The notes: a model not told the origin generated them from the sequence alone. 53,048 nucleotides of DNA from an uncultured Eubacteriales bacterium (GCA_902773895.1 CACYGB010000003.1:1-53048), one strand, 5' to 3'. Counted from the stretch's first letter, positions 1 through 9,132 are shown. Numbers and translations: made by a program.

Positions 1-1
1 T

Positions 2-574
2 TTCCTCAGCTGGGTGGTGGTCGGTTATTTCGTTTACGCTTTCCTGGCCACCAAGGAAGGCCTGGTCAACAATATGCTGCAGGCCCTGGGGATGAACCCC
101 GTCCGCTGGTACCAGAAGGAAGCCCTGGGCTACTGGCCCTTCATCCTGACCTTCCTGAACGTCTGGAAGGGCGTCGGCTACAACATGATCGTCTACATGG
201 CCTCCATCCAGGGCATCGACGGCAGCCTTTACGAAGCGGCGGTCATCGACGGCGCCAGCAAGCACCAGCAGACCCGGTACATCACCCTGCCGCTGCTCAA
301 GCCCGTTATCATCATCATGTTCATCATGGCGGTAGGCCGTATCTTCAATTCGGATTTCGGCCTGTTCTACAAAACGACGCGCAACTCCACTTCCCTGTAC
401 AACGCGTATGTGACGTTGGACGTGTATGTGTACAACTCCCTGTTCAATTCCACCATCCCGACCTATGGCTACGCTTCCGCCGCAGGCTTCCTGCAGAGCG
501 TGCTGGGCTGCATCACGCTGGTGACGGCCAACGCCATCGTCCGCAAGGTGGACAACGAGAACGCATTCTTCTGA
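2..574 (+). CDS. Carbohydrate ABC transporter permease, LplB/YtcP-type (5' end outside window)
   Basis: This is the C-terminal part of an inner-membrane permease of a binding-protein-dependent sugar importer. The reading frame is open to the left window edge, so the gene starts upstream; the first GTG inside the window is only an internal valine codon. Hydrophobic segments alternate with a cytoplasmic EAA-type loop (EAAVIDGASKHQQ, then a proline-rich helix), which docks onto the ATPase. The ending VRKVDNENAFF is typical of the LplB family. A second permease follows after 16 bases and a binding protein after that, giving the usual permease-permease-binding protein order. No ATPase gene is in the window; these importers often share a general MsmX-like ATPase encoded elsewhere. 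The substrate is inferred only from the neighbours downstream. Confidence 0.9.
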   Translation, partial: FLSWVVVGYFVYAFLATKEGLVNNMLQALGMNPVRWYQKEALGYWPFILTFLNVWKGVGYNMIVYMASIQGIDGSLYEAAVIDGASKHQQTRYITLPLLKPVIIIMFIMAVGRIFNSDFGLFYKTTRNSTSLYNAYVTLDVYVYNSLFNSTIPTYGYASAAGFLQSVLGCITLVTANAIVRKVDNENAFF

Positions 575-590
575 GAAAGGAGGGATTCGG

Positions 591-1559
591 ATGGCACGAA
601 AAAAAGAAGATGAAGTATACAACGAGCTGGACGTCAAGAAAAACGCCTCGAACGTCAGCGACGGCATGCTGCGTTTCAACCGGGTTTCTCCCCTCAACAA
701 CGTGCTCTACTCGCTGCTCTTCATCCTGATTGCCCTGATCTGCGTATTGCCCGTCATTTTTGTCATCATCATTTCCTTCACGGCAGAGTCTTCCATCGGT
801 CTGTACGGCTACAGCTTCTTCCCCAAGCAGCTGTCCACGTCCGCATACAGCTATGTATGGAATATGCGCAGCCTGGTGGGCCGGTCGTTCGTCAATTCCA
901 TCGGTATCACCCTGGTGGGCACGGTTCTGGGCGTCATCCTGACCTCCACCATGGGCTACGCCCTTTCCAGACGGACTTATAAGCTCCGCGGATTCTTCAC
1001 CTATTTCATCTTCATCCCCATGCTGTTCCACGGCGGCGTGCTTTCGTCCTACGTGGTCAATACCCAGCTGCTGGGCCTGAAGGATACGTACCTGATCCTG
1101 ATCCTGCCCATGGCCTGCTCCAGCTTCTACATCATCATCATGCGCACCTTCTTCACCACGACGGTGCCGGATGAAATGATCGAATCCGGCAAAATCGACG
1201 GCGCCAGCCAGCTGCGCATCTTTGTCCAGCTGGTGCTGCCCATCTGCCTGCCGGCCATCGCCACCATCGCCCTCTTCCTGACCTTCGCCTACTGGAACGA
1301 ATGGTACCTGGCCAGCATCTACATTTCCTCCAAGCGCGCGGATCTGTTCCCGCTGCAGTACGTGCTGGTCAGCATCGAGCAGAAGATCCAGTTCCTGATC
1401 AACAACGCCAGCAACATCGGCGCGGACGCGCAGGATGTGCCCAGCGAAACCATGCGCATGGCCATCGTGGTCATCGCTGTGATTCCCATCATGTTCTCTT
1501 ACCCCTTCTTCCAGAAGTATTACATTTCCGGCCTGACGGTGGGCGCGGTGAAGGGATGA
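591..1559 (+). CDS. Carbohydrate ABC transporter permease, LplC/YtcP-type
   Basis: This is the second permease of the importer, 322 residues, the usual size for the family. A long hydrophilic N-terminus (residues 1-37) precedes the first membrane segment at about 38-62. Further membrane segments lie near 103-125, 135-155, 165-185 and 215-240, with the last near the C-terminus. The EAA loop (SGKIDGASQLRIF, about 199-211) is the ATPase contact. The C-terminal YYISGLTVGAVKG is characteristic of the LplC subgroup. An AAGGAGG ribosome binding site precedes the ATG. The gene follows the first permease by 16 bases and precedes the binding protein by 75 bases, so the three are almost certainly one transcription unit. 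Confidence 0.92.
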   Translation: MARKKEDEVYNELDVKKNASNVSDGMLRFNRVSPLNNVLYSLLFILIALICVLPVIFVIIISFTAESSIGLYGYSFFPKQLSTSAYSYVWNMRSLVGRSFVNSIGITLVGTVLGVILTSTMGYALSRRTYKLRGFFTYFIFIPMLFHGGVLSSYVVNTQLLGLKDTYLILILPMACSSFYIIIMRTFFTTTVPDEMIESGKIDGASQLRIFVQLVLPICLPAIATIALFLTFAYWNEWYLASIYISSKRADLFPLQYVLVSIEQKIQFLINNASNIGADAQDVPSETMRMAIVVIAVIPIMFSYPFFQKYYISGLTVGAVKG

Positions 1560-1634
1560 CGAACGGCTTTAACGGCTCCAAAGGCCGCGGATGCGGATTT
1601 GTCCGTTAGCAAAATATAATAGGAGGTAACCCAA

Positions 1635-3101
1635 ATGAAGAAACTGCTTGCGATCCTGTTGGCCGCAATGATGCTCCTCTCCATGACGAGCTTTGCTGTG
1701 GCCGAAGAACCCGTCAAACTGGTCTGGTGGCTGTTCACCACCGGCGACGCGCCCGTGGATTGGCCCGAAGTGGAAGCCAAGCTGAACGAGATCAGCGCGG
1801 AAAAGATCGGCGTCACCTGCGAATTCCAGTGGAAGACCGGCGACCAGATCAACCTCGACCGTGAATCCGGCCAGTACTATGACATCACCTTCACCTGCGG
1901 CTGGTACAACGACTATGCTACCAACGTGGCCAACGGCAACTTCCTGGACATCGCTCAGCTGGTCGAAGAATACGGCCAGGACATGAAGAAGCTCATGCCT
2001 GAAAACATCTGGGCCGGCGTGAAGAAGGGCGACGCCATCTACGGCGTGCCGCACGTCAAGGACTACGGCAAGGAAGTGTTCTGGATCCTGGACACCGACT
2101 TCTTCGTGGGCGAACTGGGCCTGGATCCCACCAGCTATGAAGCGCAGCACATCGGCTTCGAAGAGATGGGCGACTACATGGCCAAGTATGTGGAACTCCA
2201 TCCCGGCGAAATCCCGCTGAAGATGAACAAGGGCGGCGCCACCAGCTGGCTGAACTGCCTGCTGGACTGGATCTCTGAAGAATACTTCATCGGCCTCGAC
2301 TGGGAAAAGAAGGGCACCGATGAAGAACTGGTTGTCAAGTCCGCACTGGATGTGCCCGCGTTCACCAAGCGCCTGGCGACCCTCCATGACTGGTATCTGA
2401 AGGGCTACATCAATCAGGACGCCGCTGTGACCGAGTCCATGCCCCGCTCCATCGCCGGTGTGGTGCAGTCCGGTCAGGGCTGGTTCGGCGCTGAAACCGT
2501 TTGGGCCAACGCCAAGAAGAAGGCCTGCTTCATTTCCCGTTATGACGGCCCCACCCTGGACACCGACGGTCTGATCGGTTCCGTGACCGCCATCAGCGCC
2601 AACTCCAAGCATCCCGTTGAAGCGATGAAGCTGATCAACCTGATGAACAGCGACGAAGAATACCGCACCGTCGCCCGTTACGGCATCGAAGGCAAGCACT
2701 ATGAAGTCGTCGAACCCGGCATCGTCAAGAAGACCGACCTGGGCAACGCCAACATGAGCCTGGCCGCTTATGCGCAGGGCTCCTACGCGCTGGGCCCCGT
2801 GGAAGCTTCCGCTTTCGATTCCGTGCCCGCCAACCCCAACCAGTGGACCGAACTGGTGGAGCGCTATGAGAAGGAAGCTGTTGTTTCCTCCGCCATCGGC
2901 TTCATGTTCGACATCTCCCCCGTGGCCGATCAGTGCCTGGCCATGAAGAACATCTGGGAGCAGTACATCTACGAACTGCAGACCGGTACTTCTGATCCCG
3001 CCGAAGTTCTGCCCGAACTGAAAGCTGAACTGGAAGCCGTCGGCCTGAATGACGTTCTGGCCGAATGCCAGCGTCAGCTGAACGAATTCCTGGGCAAATA
3101 A
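1635..3101 (+). CDS. Extracellular solute-binding protein of the sugar ABC importer
   Basis: This 488-residue secreted binding protein belongs to the large LipO/DUF3502-like group that partners LplB/LplC permeases. Residues 1-24 form a signal peptide (MKKLL, a leucine/methionine-rich core, then FAVA before EEPVKL) that fits signal peptidase I cleavage after AVA. There is no lipobox cysteine, which is unusual for a binding protein that must stay near a single-membrane cell. The mature part has the alternating alpha/beta pattern of type-I sugar-binding proteins, with many aromatic residues (VWW, CGWYNDY) that commonly stack on sugars. An AGGAGG site lies 9 bases before the ATG. A strong terminator follows, so the downstream enzymes are probably transcribed by partial read-through or a separate promoter. 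Confidence 0.9.
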   Translation: MKKLLAILLAAMMLLSMTSFAVAEEPVKLVWWLFTTGDAPVDWPEVEAKLNEISAEKIGVTCEFQWKTGDQINLDRESGQYYDITFTCGWYNDYATNVANGNFLDIAQLVEEYGQDMKKLMPENIWAGVKKGDAIYGVPHVKDYGKEVFWILDTDFFVGELGLDPTSYEAQHIGFEEMGDYMAKYVELHPGEIPLKMNKGGATSWLNCLLDWISEEYFIGLDWEKKGTDEELVVKSALDVPAFTKRLATLHDWYLKGYINQDAAVTESMPRSIAGVVQSGQGWFGAETVWANAKKKACFISRYDGPTLDTDGLIGSVTAISANSKHPVEAMKLINLMNSDEEYRTVARYGIEGKHYEVVEPGIVKKTDLGNANMSLAAYAQGSYALGPVEASAFDSVPANPNQWTELVERYEKEAVVSSAIGFMFDISPVADQCLAMKNIWEQYIYELQTGTSDPAEVLPELKAELEAVGLNDVLAECQRQLNEFLGK

Positions 3102-3119
3102 TTTCCCCGTCGTTTCTCT

Positions 3120-3150
3120 GGGGCCGTTTCCGCCGGAAACGGCCCCTTTT
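3120..3150 (+). terminator. Intrinsic terminator or processing hairpin after the binding protein
   Basis: A perfect 12-bp stem (GGGGCCGTTTCC, 3120-3131, with its complement at 3135-3146) with a 3-base loop is followed by TTTT. It lies 18 bases after the binding-protein stop. Such hairpins often raise expression of the binding protein relative to later genes. Confidence 0.8.
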
Positions 3151-3235
3151 CCGAAAGGAGCAAATGCTTTCCGGGGAAGAAGGGGCCGCCCTCCGTCTTT
3201 CCCGGAAAACATTTGCGCAAGGAAAGGACACGCCT

Positions 3236-4381
3236 ATGCATACGATCCTCAGCGGCATCGACCAACTGGATACCGTATCCGCCCTGCTCCGCGGCAAACG
3301 GCTGGGCCTGATGACCAACCAAACGGGCATCGACAGCCGCTTCCGCTCCACCATTGACCTGCTCCACGCCCGTTTCCGCCTGACCGCCCTGTTCGCCGTG
3401 GAGCACGGCATCCGGGGCAACGTCCAGGCCGGGGAAGCCTACCAGACCCAGCCCGACGAAGCCACCGGCGTGCCGGTATACGCAGTGTACGGCCGCACGC
3501 ACCGGCTGACCAAGGAAATGCTGGACACCTTTGACGTGTTCTGCTTCGACATGCAGGACGTGGGCGCCCGGTTCTATACCTACCTGTATGCCCTGTCCCT
3601 GGCCATGGAGGAATGTGCGAAGGCCGGCAAACCGGTGGTGGTTTTCGACCGGCTGAACCCCCTGGGCGGCCAGATCATCGAAGGCCCGGTGCTGGATGAA
3701 CGGTTAGCCTCCTATGTGGGCCTGTACGCCCTGCCGACCCGTTTTGCCCTCACCATGGGGGAGTACGCCCGGTGGGTACGCCATCACCTGAAGCTGGACA
3801 CGCTGGAGTTGACCGTGGTGCCCCTGAAGGGCTGGAGACGGCAGGATCTGCTGGGCGACATCCGGATTCCCTGGGTGGCCCCCTCCCCCAACTGCCCCAC
3901 CTTCCACGCCGCGCTGGCTTATGTGGGCACCTGCATTTTTGAGGGCACCAACATTTCCGAAGGCCGGGGCACCACGCTGCCGTTTGAGTATATCGGCGCG
4001 CCCTGGATCGACGCGCCGGCGCTGGAAAAGCGCATGGCCGCCCATCGCCTGCCGGGGCTGTATTTCCGGGCCGCGTCCTTCACCCCCACTTTTTCCAAAT
4101 ATGCCGGCGAACCGTGCCGCGGCGTGCAGGTGCACGTCACTTCGCCCCAAAAGGCCCGGGTGGTGGAAGGCGCGCTGATCCTGCTGGACGAAATCCGCGC
4201 CCTGCATCCGGACCGGGTAACCTGGATCACCCTGGACCAGAAATCCTATACCATCGACAAACTGCTGGGTACCGACCAGTACCGGCTGGGCCAATACGAC
4301 GGCCCGTCCCTGATCGCCGCCCACGCCCCCGCGCGGCAGGCCTTCCGGCAGGAGCGGGAGCCCTTCCTGCTTTATGATTGA
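3236..4381 (+). CDS. namZ: NamZ-like exo-beta-N-acetylmuramidase (DUF1343, YbbC family)
   Basis: The 381-residue product belongs to the DUF1343/YbbC family, characterised in Bacillus subtilis and Tannerella as an exo-enzyme (GH171) that removes N-acetylmuramic acid from the non-reducing end of peptidoglycan fragments. Diagnostic segments are KRLGLMTNQTGID (21-33) and FAVEHGIRGNVQAGE (53-67), whose Glu-His-Gly matches the proposed catalytic glutamate region. The start at 3236 is chosen because AAGGAAAGG lies just upstream and because the frame further upstream translates terminator sequence. No signal peptide is present, so unlike some homologues it should act in the cytoplasm on imported fragments. 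It sits between the importer and a NagZ-like gene, the pairing known from the B. subtilis murein-recycling operon. Confidence 0.88.
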   Translation: MHTILSGIDQLDTVSALLRGKRLGLMTNQTGIDSRFRSTIDLLHARFRLTALFAVEHGIRGNVQAGEAYQTQPDEATGVPVYAVYGRTHRLTKEMLDTFDVFCFDMQDVGARFYTYLYALSLAMEECAKAGKPVVVFDRLNPLGGQIIEGPVLDERLASYVGLYALPTRFALTMGEYARWVRHHLKLDTLELTVVPLKGWRRQDLLGDIRIPWVAPSPNCPTFHAALAYVGTCIFEGTNISEGRGTTLPFEYIGAPWIDAPALEKRMAAHRLPGLYFRAASFTPTFSKYAGEPCRGVQVHVTSPQKARVVEGALILLDEIRALHPDRVTWITLDQKSYTIDKLLGTDQYRLGQYDGPSLIAAHAPARQAFRQEREPFLLYD

Positions 4382-4395
4382 AATGAGGTGATGGA

Positions 4396-5436
4396 ATGCA
4401 GATCCGCGTCATGCAGCCCTCGGACCTGAACGCCGTCATGCAGCTGTGGAACAGCAGCGTGCAAAAGGGCGAAGTGCTGTACTTCCCCATGACGGAAGAG
4501 TACTTCCAAAAGAAATTCGTGCTGAACGAAGGATGCGAACCGGAAAACCTGCTGGTGGCCGAAACAGAAGAAGGCGTTGCCGGCTTCCTGCACGGCGTGG
4601 CCCCGGAAGCCTTCCGGCTGGGGAAACCCGGCAACGCATACCTGACCTGCCTGATGGTCCAAAACGGCCAGCGGGGCAAGGGCGTCGGAAAAGCGCTGCT
4701 GGATGCCTGGAAAGCCCGCATGAAGGCCCGCGGCGCGCAGACCCTGTTCATTTCCAGCGTAAACCCGGTGAACCTGGACTGGCACATTCCCGGCACCCCG
4801 GGACACGATCACAACAACGTGCCGGGCCTGGACACCGGCTGCGCCGGATACGGCTTTTTCCTGCATGAAGGGTTTGAAACCCGCTACCGGGAAGTGTCGC
4901 TGTATATCGATTTGTCCACCTTCCGTTTGAATCCCCAAATTGCGCAGATCCGGAAACGGCTGCAGGCCGAGGGGATTTCTACCGGTCCGTACGACCCGGA
5001 CTGGAACTGCGGCTTTGATCGGCTGTGCGACCGGGTCGGCAGCGAATACTGGCGGGACGTACTGCGCACCGAAATCGACGCCTGGAAGCATCAAACGCCT
5101 AATCAGGACGCGCGCATGTGGGCCGACGGCGTTCCGCCCCGGGGTCCCCGCACCCTGCTGACCGCCGTCCACGACGGGCAGATCGTGGGCTTCACCGGCC
5201 CCATCGACCTGCAAAAAAGCGGGCGCGGCTGGTTCACCGGCATCTGCACCGACCCCGAATACGAGCACCGGGGCATCGCCACCGTGCTGTTCAATTTGCT
5301 GATGCAGGCGTTCGTGGAAGAAGGCGCGGCGTTCTCCACGCTGTTTACCGGCCTGGAAAGCCACGCGCGGAAAGTATACGAACGCGCCGGGCTCCGCCCC
5401 GTGCGGGAATTTGCCCTGATGTCCATGCCATTATAA
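4396..5436 (+). CDS. Tandem-domain GNAT N-acetyltransferase
   Basis: The protein has 346 residues and two GNAT folds in a row. The first (about 1-165) carries the acetyl-CoA pyrophosphate loop NGQRGKGVGKAL (90-101); the second (about 190-346) carries EHRGIA (290-295). Double-GNAT proteins often keep one active and one degenerate domain; both loops here look intact. It starts 15 bases after namZ and ends 13 bases before the PIG-L gene, with AGGTGATGG near its start, so it belongs to the amino-sugar operon. An acyl acceptor that is an amino sugar or muropeptide amine is an inference from position only; the substrate cannot be read from the sequence. Confidence 0.85.
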   Translation: MQIRVMQPSDLNAVMQLWNSSVQKGEVLYFPMTEEYFQKKFVLNEGCEPENLLVAETEEGVAGFLHGVAPEAFRLGKPGNAYLTCLMVQNGQRGKGVGKALLDAWKARMKARGAQTLFISSVNPVNLDWHIPGTPGHDHNNVPGLDTGCAGYGFFLHEGFETRYREVSLYIDLSTFRLNPQIAQIRKRLQAEGISTGPYDPDWNCGFDRLCDRVGSEYWRDVLRTEIDAWKHQTPNQDARMWADGVPPRGPRTLLTAVHDGQIVGFTGPIDLQKSGRGWFTGICTDPEYEHRGIATVLFNLLMQAFVEEGAAFSTLFTGLESHARKVYERAGLRPVREFALMSMPL

Positions 5437-5449
5437 GGAGGTATATTCC

Positions 5450-6142
5450 ATGTCCAAAACCATTATGGCCGTCGGCGCCCATACGGGCGACGCCCAGCTG
5501 ACCTGCGGCATGCTGCTGGCCAAGCACGCCATGGCGGGTGACCGGGTGATCATCGTGGATCTGACCGCCGGGGAGCGCGGCACCCCTGCCGGGTGGACGG
5601 TGAAGGATTTCCGGGCGTACAATGTGGCGTGCGCGGAAAAATTCGCCCGGAAAATCGGCGGCGAATCCATTGTGCTGGATACGCCGGACGGCGAACTGTA
5701 CGACACCAAGGAAGAGGAGCTGCGCCTGGCGGAGCTGATGCGGCAATACCAGGTAAACGCCGTGCTCTATCACTGGAAAAACAGCCTGCACAAGGATCAC
5801 GAGGCGGCGCACCGCATCACGGACAACGCCATCTTCTACGCCTCCCTGGCCACCTTCGACCATCCCCTGCCGCCGGCGCCCATCAAACGCTTCATGTGCG
5901 CCGAAAACTGGGAGGACGAGCCGGAGTTCACGCCGTATTACTGGTTCGACGTGACGGAAGCCTTTCCGGTTTGGAAGGAAGCCATCAAGGAATTGTGGCT
6001 GGCGGAACATTCCACCAGCTTCCAGTACCTGCGTTACTACGAAGCGCTGAGCATCGTCCGCGGCGCCCGCATCCGGGCGGAGCACGCCACCTGCTTTGGC
6101 ACGTCCCCCACCGCCAAGCGGCAGATCCTGGACCTGCTGTAA
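5450..6142 (+). CDS. PIG-L/LmbE-family deacetylase-like protein with altered active-site motif
   Basis: The 230-residue Rossmann-like protein belongs to the PIG-L (LmbE) zinc deacetylase superfamily, whose members deacetylate GlcNAc-containing substrates. The second metal motif is clear (HKDH, 114-117). The first motif, normally A-H-P-D-D-E, reads A-H-T-G-D (10-14). The metal ligands His11 and Asp14 are kept, but the Asp that acts as general base in characterised members (Asp15 of MshB) is Gly13. The protein may therefore use another base, act on a different bond, or be inactive. A GGAGG site precedes the ATG and nagZ follows after 18 bases. Its operon position suggests an amino-sugar substrate. 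Confidence 0.82.
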   Translation: MSKTIMAVGAHTGDAQLTCGMLLAKHAMAGDRVIIVDLTAGERGTPAGWTVKDFRAYNVACAEKFARKIGGESIVLDTPDGELYDTKEEELRLAELMRQYQVNAVLYHWKNSLHKDHEAAHRITDNAIFYASLATFDHPLPPAPIKRFMCAENWEDEPEFTPYYWFDVTEAFPVWKEAIKELWLAEHSTSFQYLRYYEALSIVRGARIRAEHATCFGTSPTAKRQILDLL

Positions 6143-6160
6143 AAAACAGGAGGAGCAGCC

Positions 6161-7630
6161 ATGACGGATTTACGCATCCTGCTGGGCCAGCGGCTCAGCG
6201 TGGGCTTTGACGGCCCCACGATCCCCGACGAATACCGGCAGCTGATCCGGGAATACAAAATCGGCAACGTGATCCTGTTCCGCCGCAACGTGGAAAGCTA
6301 TGCCCAGCTGAAAAAGCTGTGCGCCGACCTGCGGACACTGATCCTGACGGAGACGGGGCTGCCGCCCTTTATCATGATCGACGAGGAATGCGGCAGCGTT
6401 TCACGCCTGGCCCATATTGCTGCGCCGACCCCCTGCGCCATGGCCATCGGCGCCACGGATCAGCCGGAAAACGCCTACCGCATCGGCAAAATCGTGGGCG
6501 ACGAGCTGCACGCCGCGGGCATCAACTTCAATCTGGCCCCGGTGCTGGACTGCTTCACCAACCCGGACAACAGCGTGTGCGGCAACCGCTGCTTCGCCGG
6601 CGACCCGGAGAAGGTGGCGCAGTTCGGCTTGCAGTATATCCGGGGGCTGAAGGATGCCGGCGTCATCGCCTGCGGCAAGCATTTTCCCGGCCACGGGGAC
6701 ACCGCGGTGGATTCCCACCTGGACCTGCCTGTGGTGGACAAAACGGCGCAGCAGGTGCGCCAGGTGGAATTGCGGCCCTTTGCCGCCTGTATCCGGGGCG
6801 GCATCGAGGCCATCATGTCCGCCCATGTGGTATTCCCGGCTATGGAGCCGGACCGGGTGCCCGCCACCGTGTCCCGCCGGGTCATGACGGGGCTGCTGCG
6901 CCAGAAATTGGGCTTTGACGGCATCATCGTCAGCGACGGCATGGAAATGAACGCCGTCATGAACCTGTTCGGCATCGAAGAGGGCACCCGCCGGGCGCTG
7001 GACGCCGGCATCGACGTGGCCCTGATCTGCCACAGCGCCCAGCAGGCCGCCTCCGCCAGCCGCTATCTGGCAAACGATTGCCGGGAGCACCCGGAAAAGA
7101 GGGCGGAAATTGAAGCGCATTACCGGCGCATCGCCGCCTGCAAGGCACAACTGACAGCCAACGAGGGCAGCGAAGCCGACTTTGGCAGCGACAGGCAGCG
7201 CCTGGAGGCCCGGCACATCATGGAAAACGCCATCCGGATCCTGCATGCGCCGGAAGGAAAACCGCTGCCGGAGCTGAACGAAAGCACCGCTTTCTTCGGC
7301 GTCCCCGCGCTGGCGGCCACCCTGGCCAACGACCAGGTGTTCCTGGATGCCGCCGCTTTGTGTGCTCAGGCGTTTCACGGCGTTTCCGGCATTCCCGGGG
7401 CCGCGCCCAAAACAGCCGTGGTGTTCCTGGGCCGTCATCCCGATACGCCCCGCGTCACGGAAGCCGCCCGGAAGCTGGCCCAGGCCGGCACCCGGGTCAT
7501 CGCTGTTTCCCTGTACACGCCCCGATGCCTGGATTTCCTGCCGGACAGCGTGTGGAAAATCGCCGCCTGGCAGTATGACCGCCTGGCGGTGGACGCGGTT
7601 CTTGCCCTGCTGCGGCGGCGCGCCCTTTGA
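6161..7630 (+). CDS. nagZ: Glycoside hydrolase family 3 beta-N-acetylhexosaminidase, NagZ-like
   Basis: The 489-residue protein is a two-part GH3 enzyme: a TIM barrel (about 1-330) and a C-terminal alpha/beta domain, as in Gram-positive NagZ. The NagZ signature KHFPGHGDT (173-181) is followed by Asp184-Ser-His186, the acid/base dyad, and VSDGMEM (257-263) supplies the nucleophile Asp259. The expected reaction is removal of non-reducing GlcNAc from cell-wall fragments. No signal peptide is visible, so like the NamZ homologue it should work inside the cell. It is the last gene of the rightward operon; a GGAGGAG site lies 9 bases before the ATG and a terminator follows within 35 bases. Confidence 0.9.
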   Translation: MTDLRILLGQRLSVGFDGPTIPDEYRQLIREYKIGNVILFRRNVESYAQLKKLCADLRTLILTETGLPPFIMIDEECGSVSRLAHIAAPTPCAMAIGATDQPENAYRIGKIVGDELHAAGINFNLAPVLDCFTNPDNSVCGNRCFAGDPEKVAQFGLQYIRGLKDAGVIACGKHFPGHGDTAVDSHLDLPVVDKTAQQVRQVELRPFAACIRGGIEAIMSAHVVFPAMEPDRVPATVSRRVMTGLLRQKLGFDGIIVSDGMEMNAVMNLFGIEEGTRRALDAGIDVALICHSAQQAASASRYLANDCREHPEKRAEIEAHYRRIAACKAQLTANEGSEADFGSDRQRLEARHIMENAIRILHAPEGKPLPELNESTAFFGVPALAATLANDQVFLDAAALCAQAFHGVSGIPGAAPKTAVVFLGRHPDTPRVTEAARKLAQAGTRVIAVSLYTPRCLDFLPDSVWKIAAWQYDRLAVDAVLALLRRRAL

Positions 7631-7660
7631 AGAAAAAAACACCGGTTTTCGCCATACGAA

Positions 7661-7686
7661 AAAAGACGCGTCCCCGCGTCTTTTTT
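7661..7686 (+). terminator. Bidirectional intrinsic terminator between nagZ and the MATE gene
   Basis: A stem AAAAGACGCG / CGCGTCTTTT with loop TCCC is followed by a T run on the plus strand and preceded by an A run, so it can stop both convergent transcripts. Confidence 0.88.
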
Positions 7687-7697
7687 CTTTTTCCCTG

Positions 7698-9071
7698 TTA
7701 TGCCGCCGGCTTGATATGCAGCCAGGCATCGCCCTTCAGGCGCATATGCAGCACCACGCCGCGGAAGGCCCATTCAAACACCAGGGCAATCCAGATGCCC
7801 GGCACGCCCAGGCCCAGTGAGATGGTGAGCACATATCCCAGCAGGCACCGGCCCAGCGCCAGCGCCGCCACCGATACCGCGCCGGTGAACATGCTGTCCC
7901 CCGCCACCCGCAGCACCATGGAGGGAATATTGCCGTCGCACCAGAACAGCGGCATGGAGAAAACGCCGATGCTCAGCGCTGTCCAGATGATGGCGCTGCC
8001 CTGTTCCGTGGCCTTGTACAGCTTCAGCAGCAGCGGCGTCAGGGGATACAGCAGGATCACCGTGGCCAGCAGCACGAACCGGCCCGCCTTGATGATATTT
8101 TTGCAGTAATGCCGCGTCAAATCATATTGCCTGGCCCCGTAGCACTGGCCGCACACGGTGCCGGTCAGGGTCGTCAGGGCGCCGGCAGTGGTGTTGTACA
8201 GATTCAGCATGGAATTGGCCACCGCGTGGGCCGCCAGATCGGTGGTGGTCAACCGGGCCAGGTACACCTGCACCAGCAGCATGCCGCCCTGCAGCAGCAG
8301 CGATTCCACCGCCAGGGGCATGCCCAGGCCGAAGATTTCCCGGCTCACCTTGGGGTTGAAGCGGAAAAAATGATGCAGCTTCACGCCGTAGTCGTTGTGC
8401 ACCCGCATCAGCCAGAAAACCGCCAGCACCATGCCGATGACCCGGGCCACGATATAGGACAGGCCGGAGCCGGCCACGCCCATCTGCATCCCGTTGATGA
8501 ACAGCATGCTCAGCAGCAGATGGGCCACATTGATCACGATGGTCAGCAGCAAACTGGATCTGGTATCGCCCAGATTGCGGAAAATATTGAAAACGGCGTT
8601 GAACACGCTGTAAGGGATGAAGGAAATGGCGATCATGCGCATATACCGGACGGCGTATTCCACCAGCAGCGGCTCCACGTTGGGATACAAAAGCCGCACC
8701 AGCACCTCCGCCAGGCAGTACAGCAGGGTGCTGAGCACCAGGGCCGTCAGGCCGCACAGGCCCGTCACCTCGCCGATGGCCCGGCGGATCTCCTTTCTGT
8801 CCCCCAGGCCCTTGGCGCGGGCCACCACAATGGCGCCGCCGGTGGCCAGGGAAGAAAACATCAGCGACACCATGCCGTTGATGGTTCCCACCATGGAAAC
8901 GGCGGCGATGGCGGCTTCCCCCACGGACGACACCATCGCCGTGGACAGCATGCTGATAAAGTAAATAAAAAACTGATCCAGCGTCAGCGTCAGGAACATG
9001 TTCCTGATTTCCTGATACGAGAACTGATCCGTGGTCAGCATTTTTTCCAGCTTCGCCCGAATACGCTCCAT
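7698..9071 (-). CDS. MATE-family multidrug/cation antiporter
   Basis: The 457-residue protein has about twelve hydrophobic segments in two similar halves, the MATE (NorM/DinF) architecture. These inner-membrane antiporters expel cationic drugs or metabolites using a Na+ or H+ gradient. Supporting segments include GEAAIAAVSMVGTINGM near the N-terminus and, in the second half, TDLAAHAVANSMLNL with the usual small residues. The start at 9071 (MERIRAKLEK) is chosen because GGAGGG lies 8 bases upstream; the longer frame covers promoter sequence. A TTGCAA-N16-TATAAT promoter lies upstream. The gene is divergent from the metNIQ leader and convergent with nagZ, so it is probably transcribed alone. 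The transported compound cannot be read from the sequence. Confidence 0.92.
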   Translation of the reverse strand: MERIRAKLEKMLTTDQFSYQEIRNMFLTLTLDQFFIYFISMLSTAMVSSVGEAAIAAVSMVGTINGMVSLMFSSLATGGAIVVARAKGLGDRKEIRRAIGEVTGLCGLTALVLSTLLYCLAEVLVRLLYPNVEPLLVEYAVRYMRMIAISFIPYSVFNAVFNIFRNLGDTRSSLLLTIVINVAHLLLSMLFINGMQMGVAGSGLSYIVARVIGMVLAVFWLMRVHNDYGVKLHHFFRFNPKVSREIFGLGMPLAVESLLLQGGMLLVQVYLARLTTTDLAAHAVANSMLNLYNTTAGALTTLTGTVCGQCYGARQYDLTRHYCKNIIKAGRFVLLATVILLYPLTPLLLKLYKATEQGSAIIWTALSIGVFSMPLFWCDGNIPSMVLRVAGDSMFTGAVSVAALALGRCLLGYVLTISLGLGVPGIWIALVFEWAFRGVVLHMRLKGDAWLHIKPAA

Positions 9072-9104
9072 GGAATGATCCCTCCGATCCTGATGGGCTC
9101 TTTC

Positions 9105-9132
9105 ATTATACACCCTGCGCCGTGATTTGCAA
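9105..9132 (-). promoter_or_regulatory. Sigma-A promoter of the MATE gene
   Basis: On the minus strand TTGCAA (9132-9127) and TATAAT (9110-9105) are separated by 16 bases, about 34 bases before the MATE start. Confidence 0.72.
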
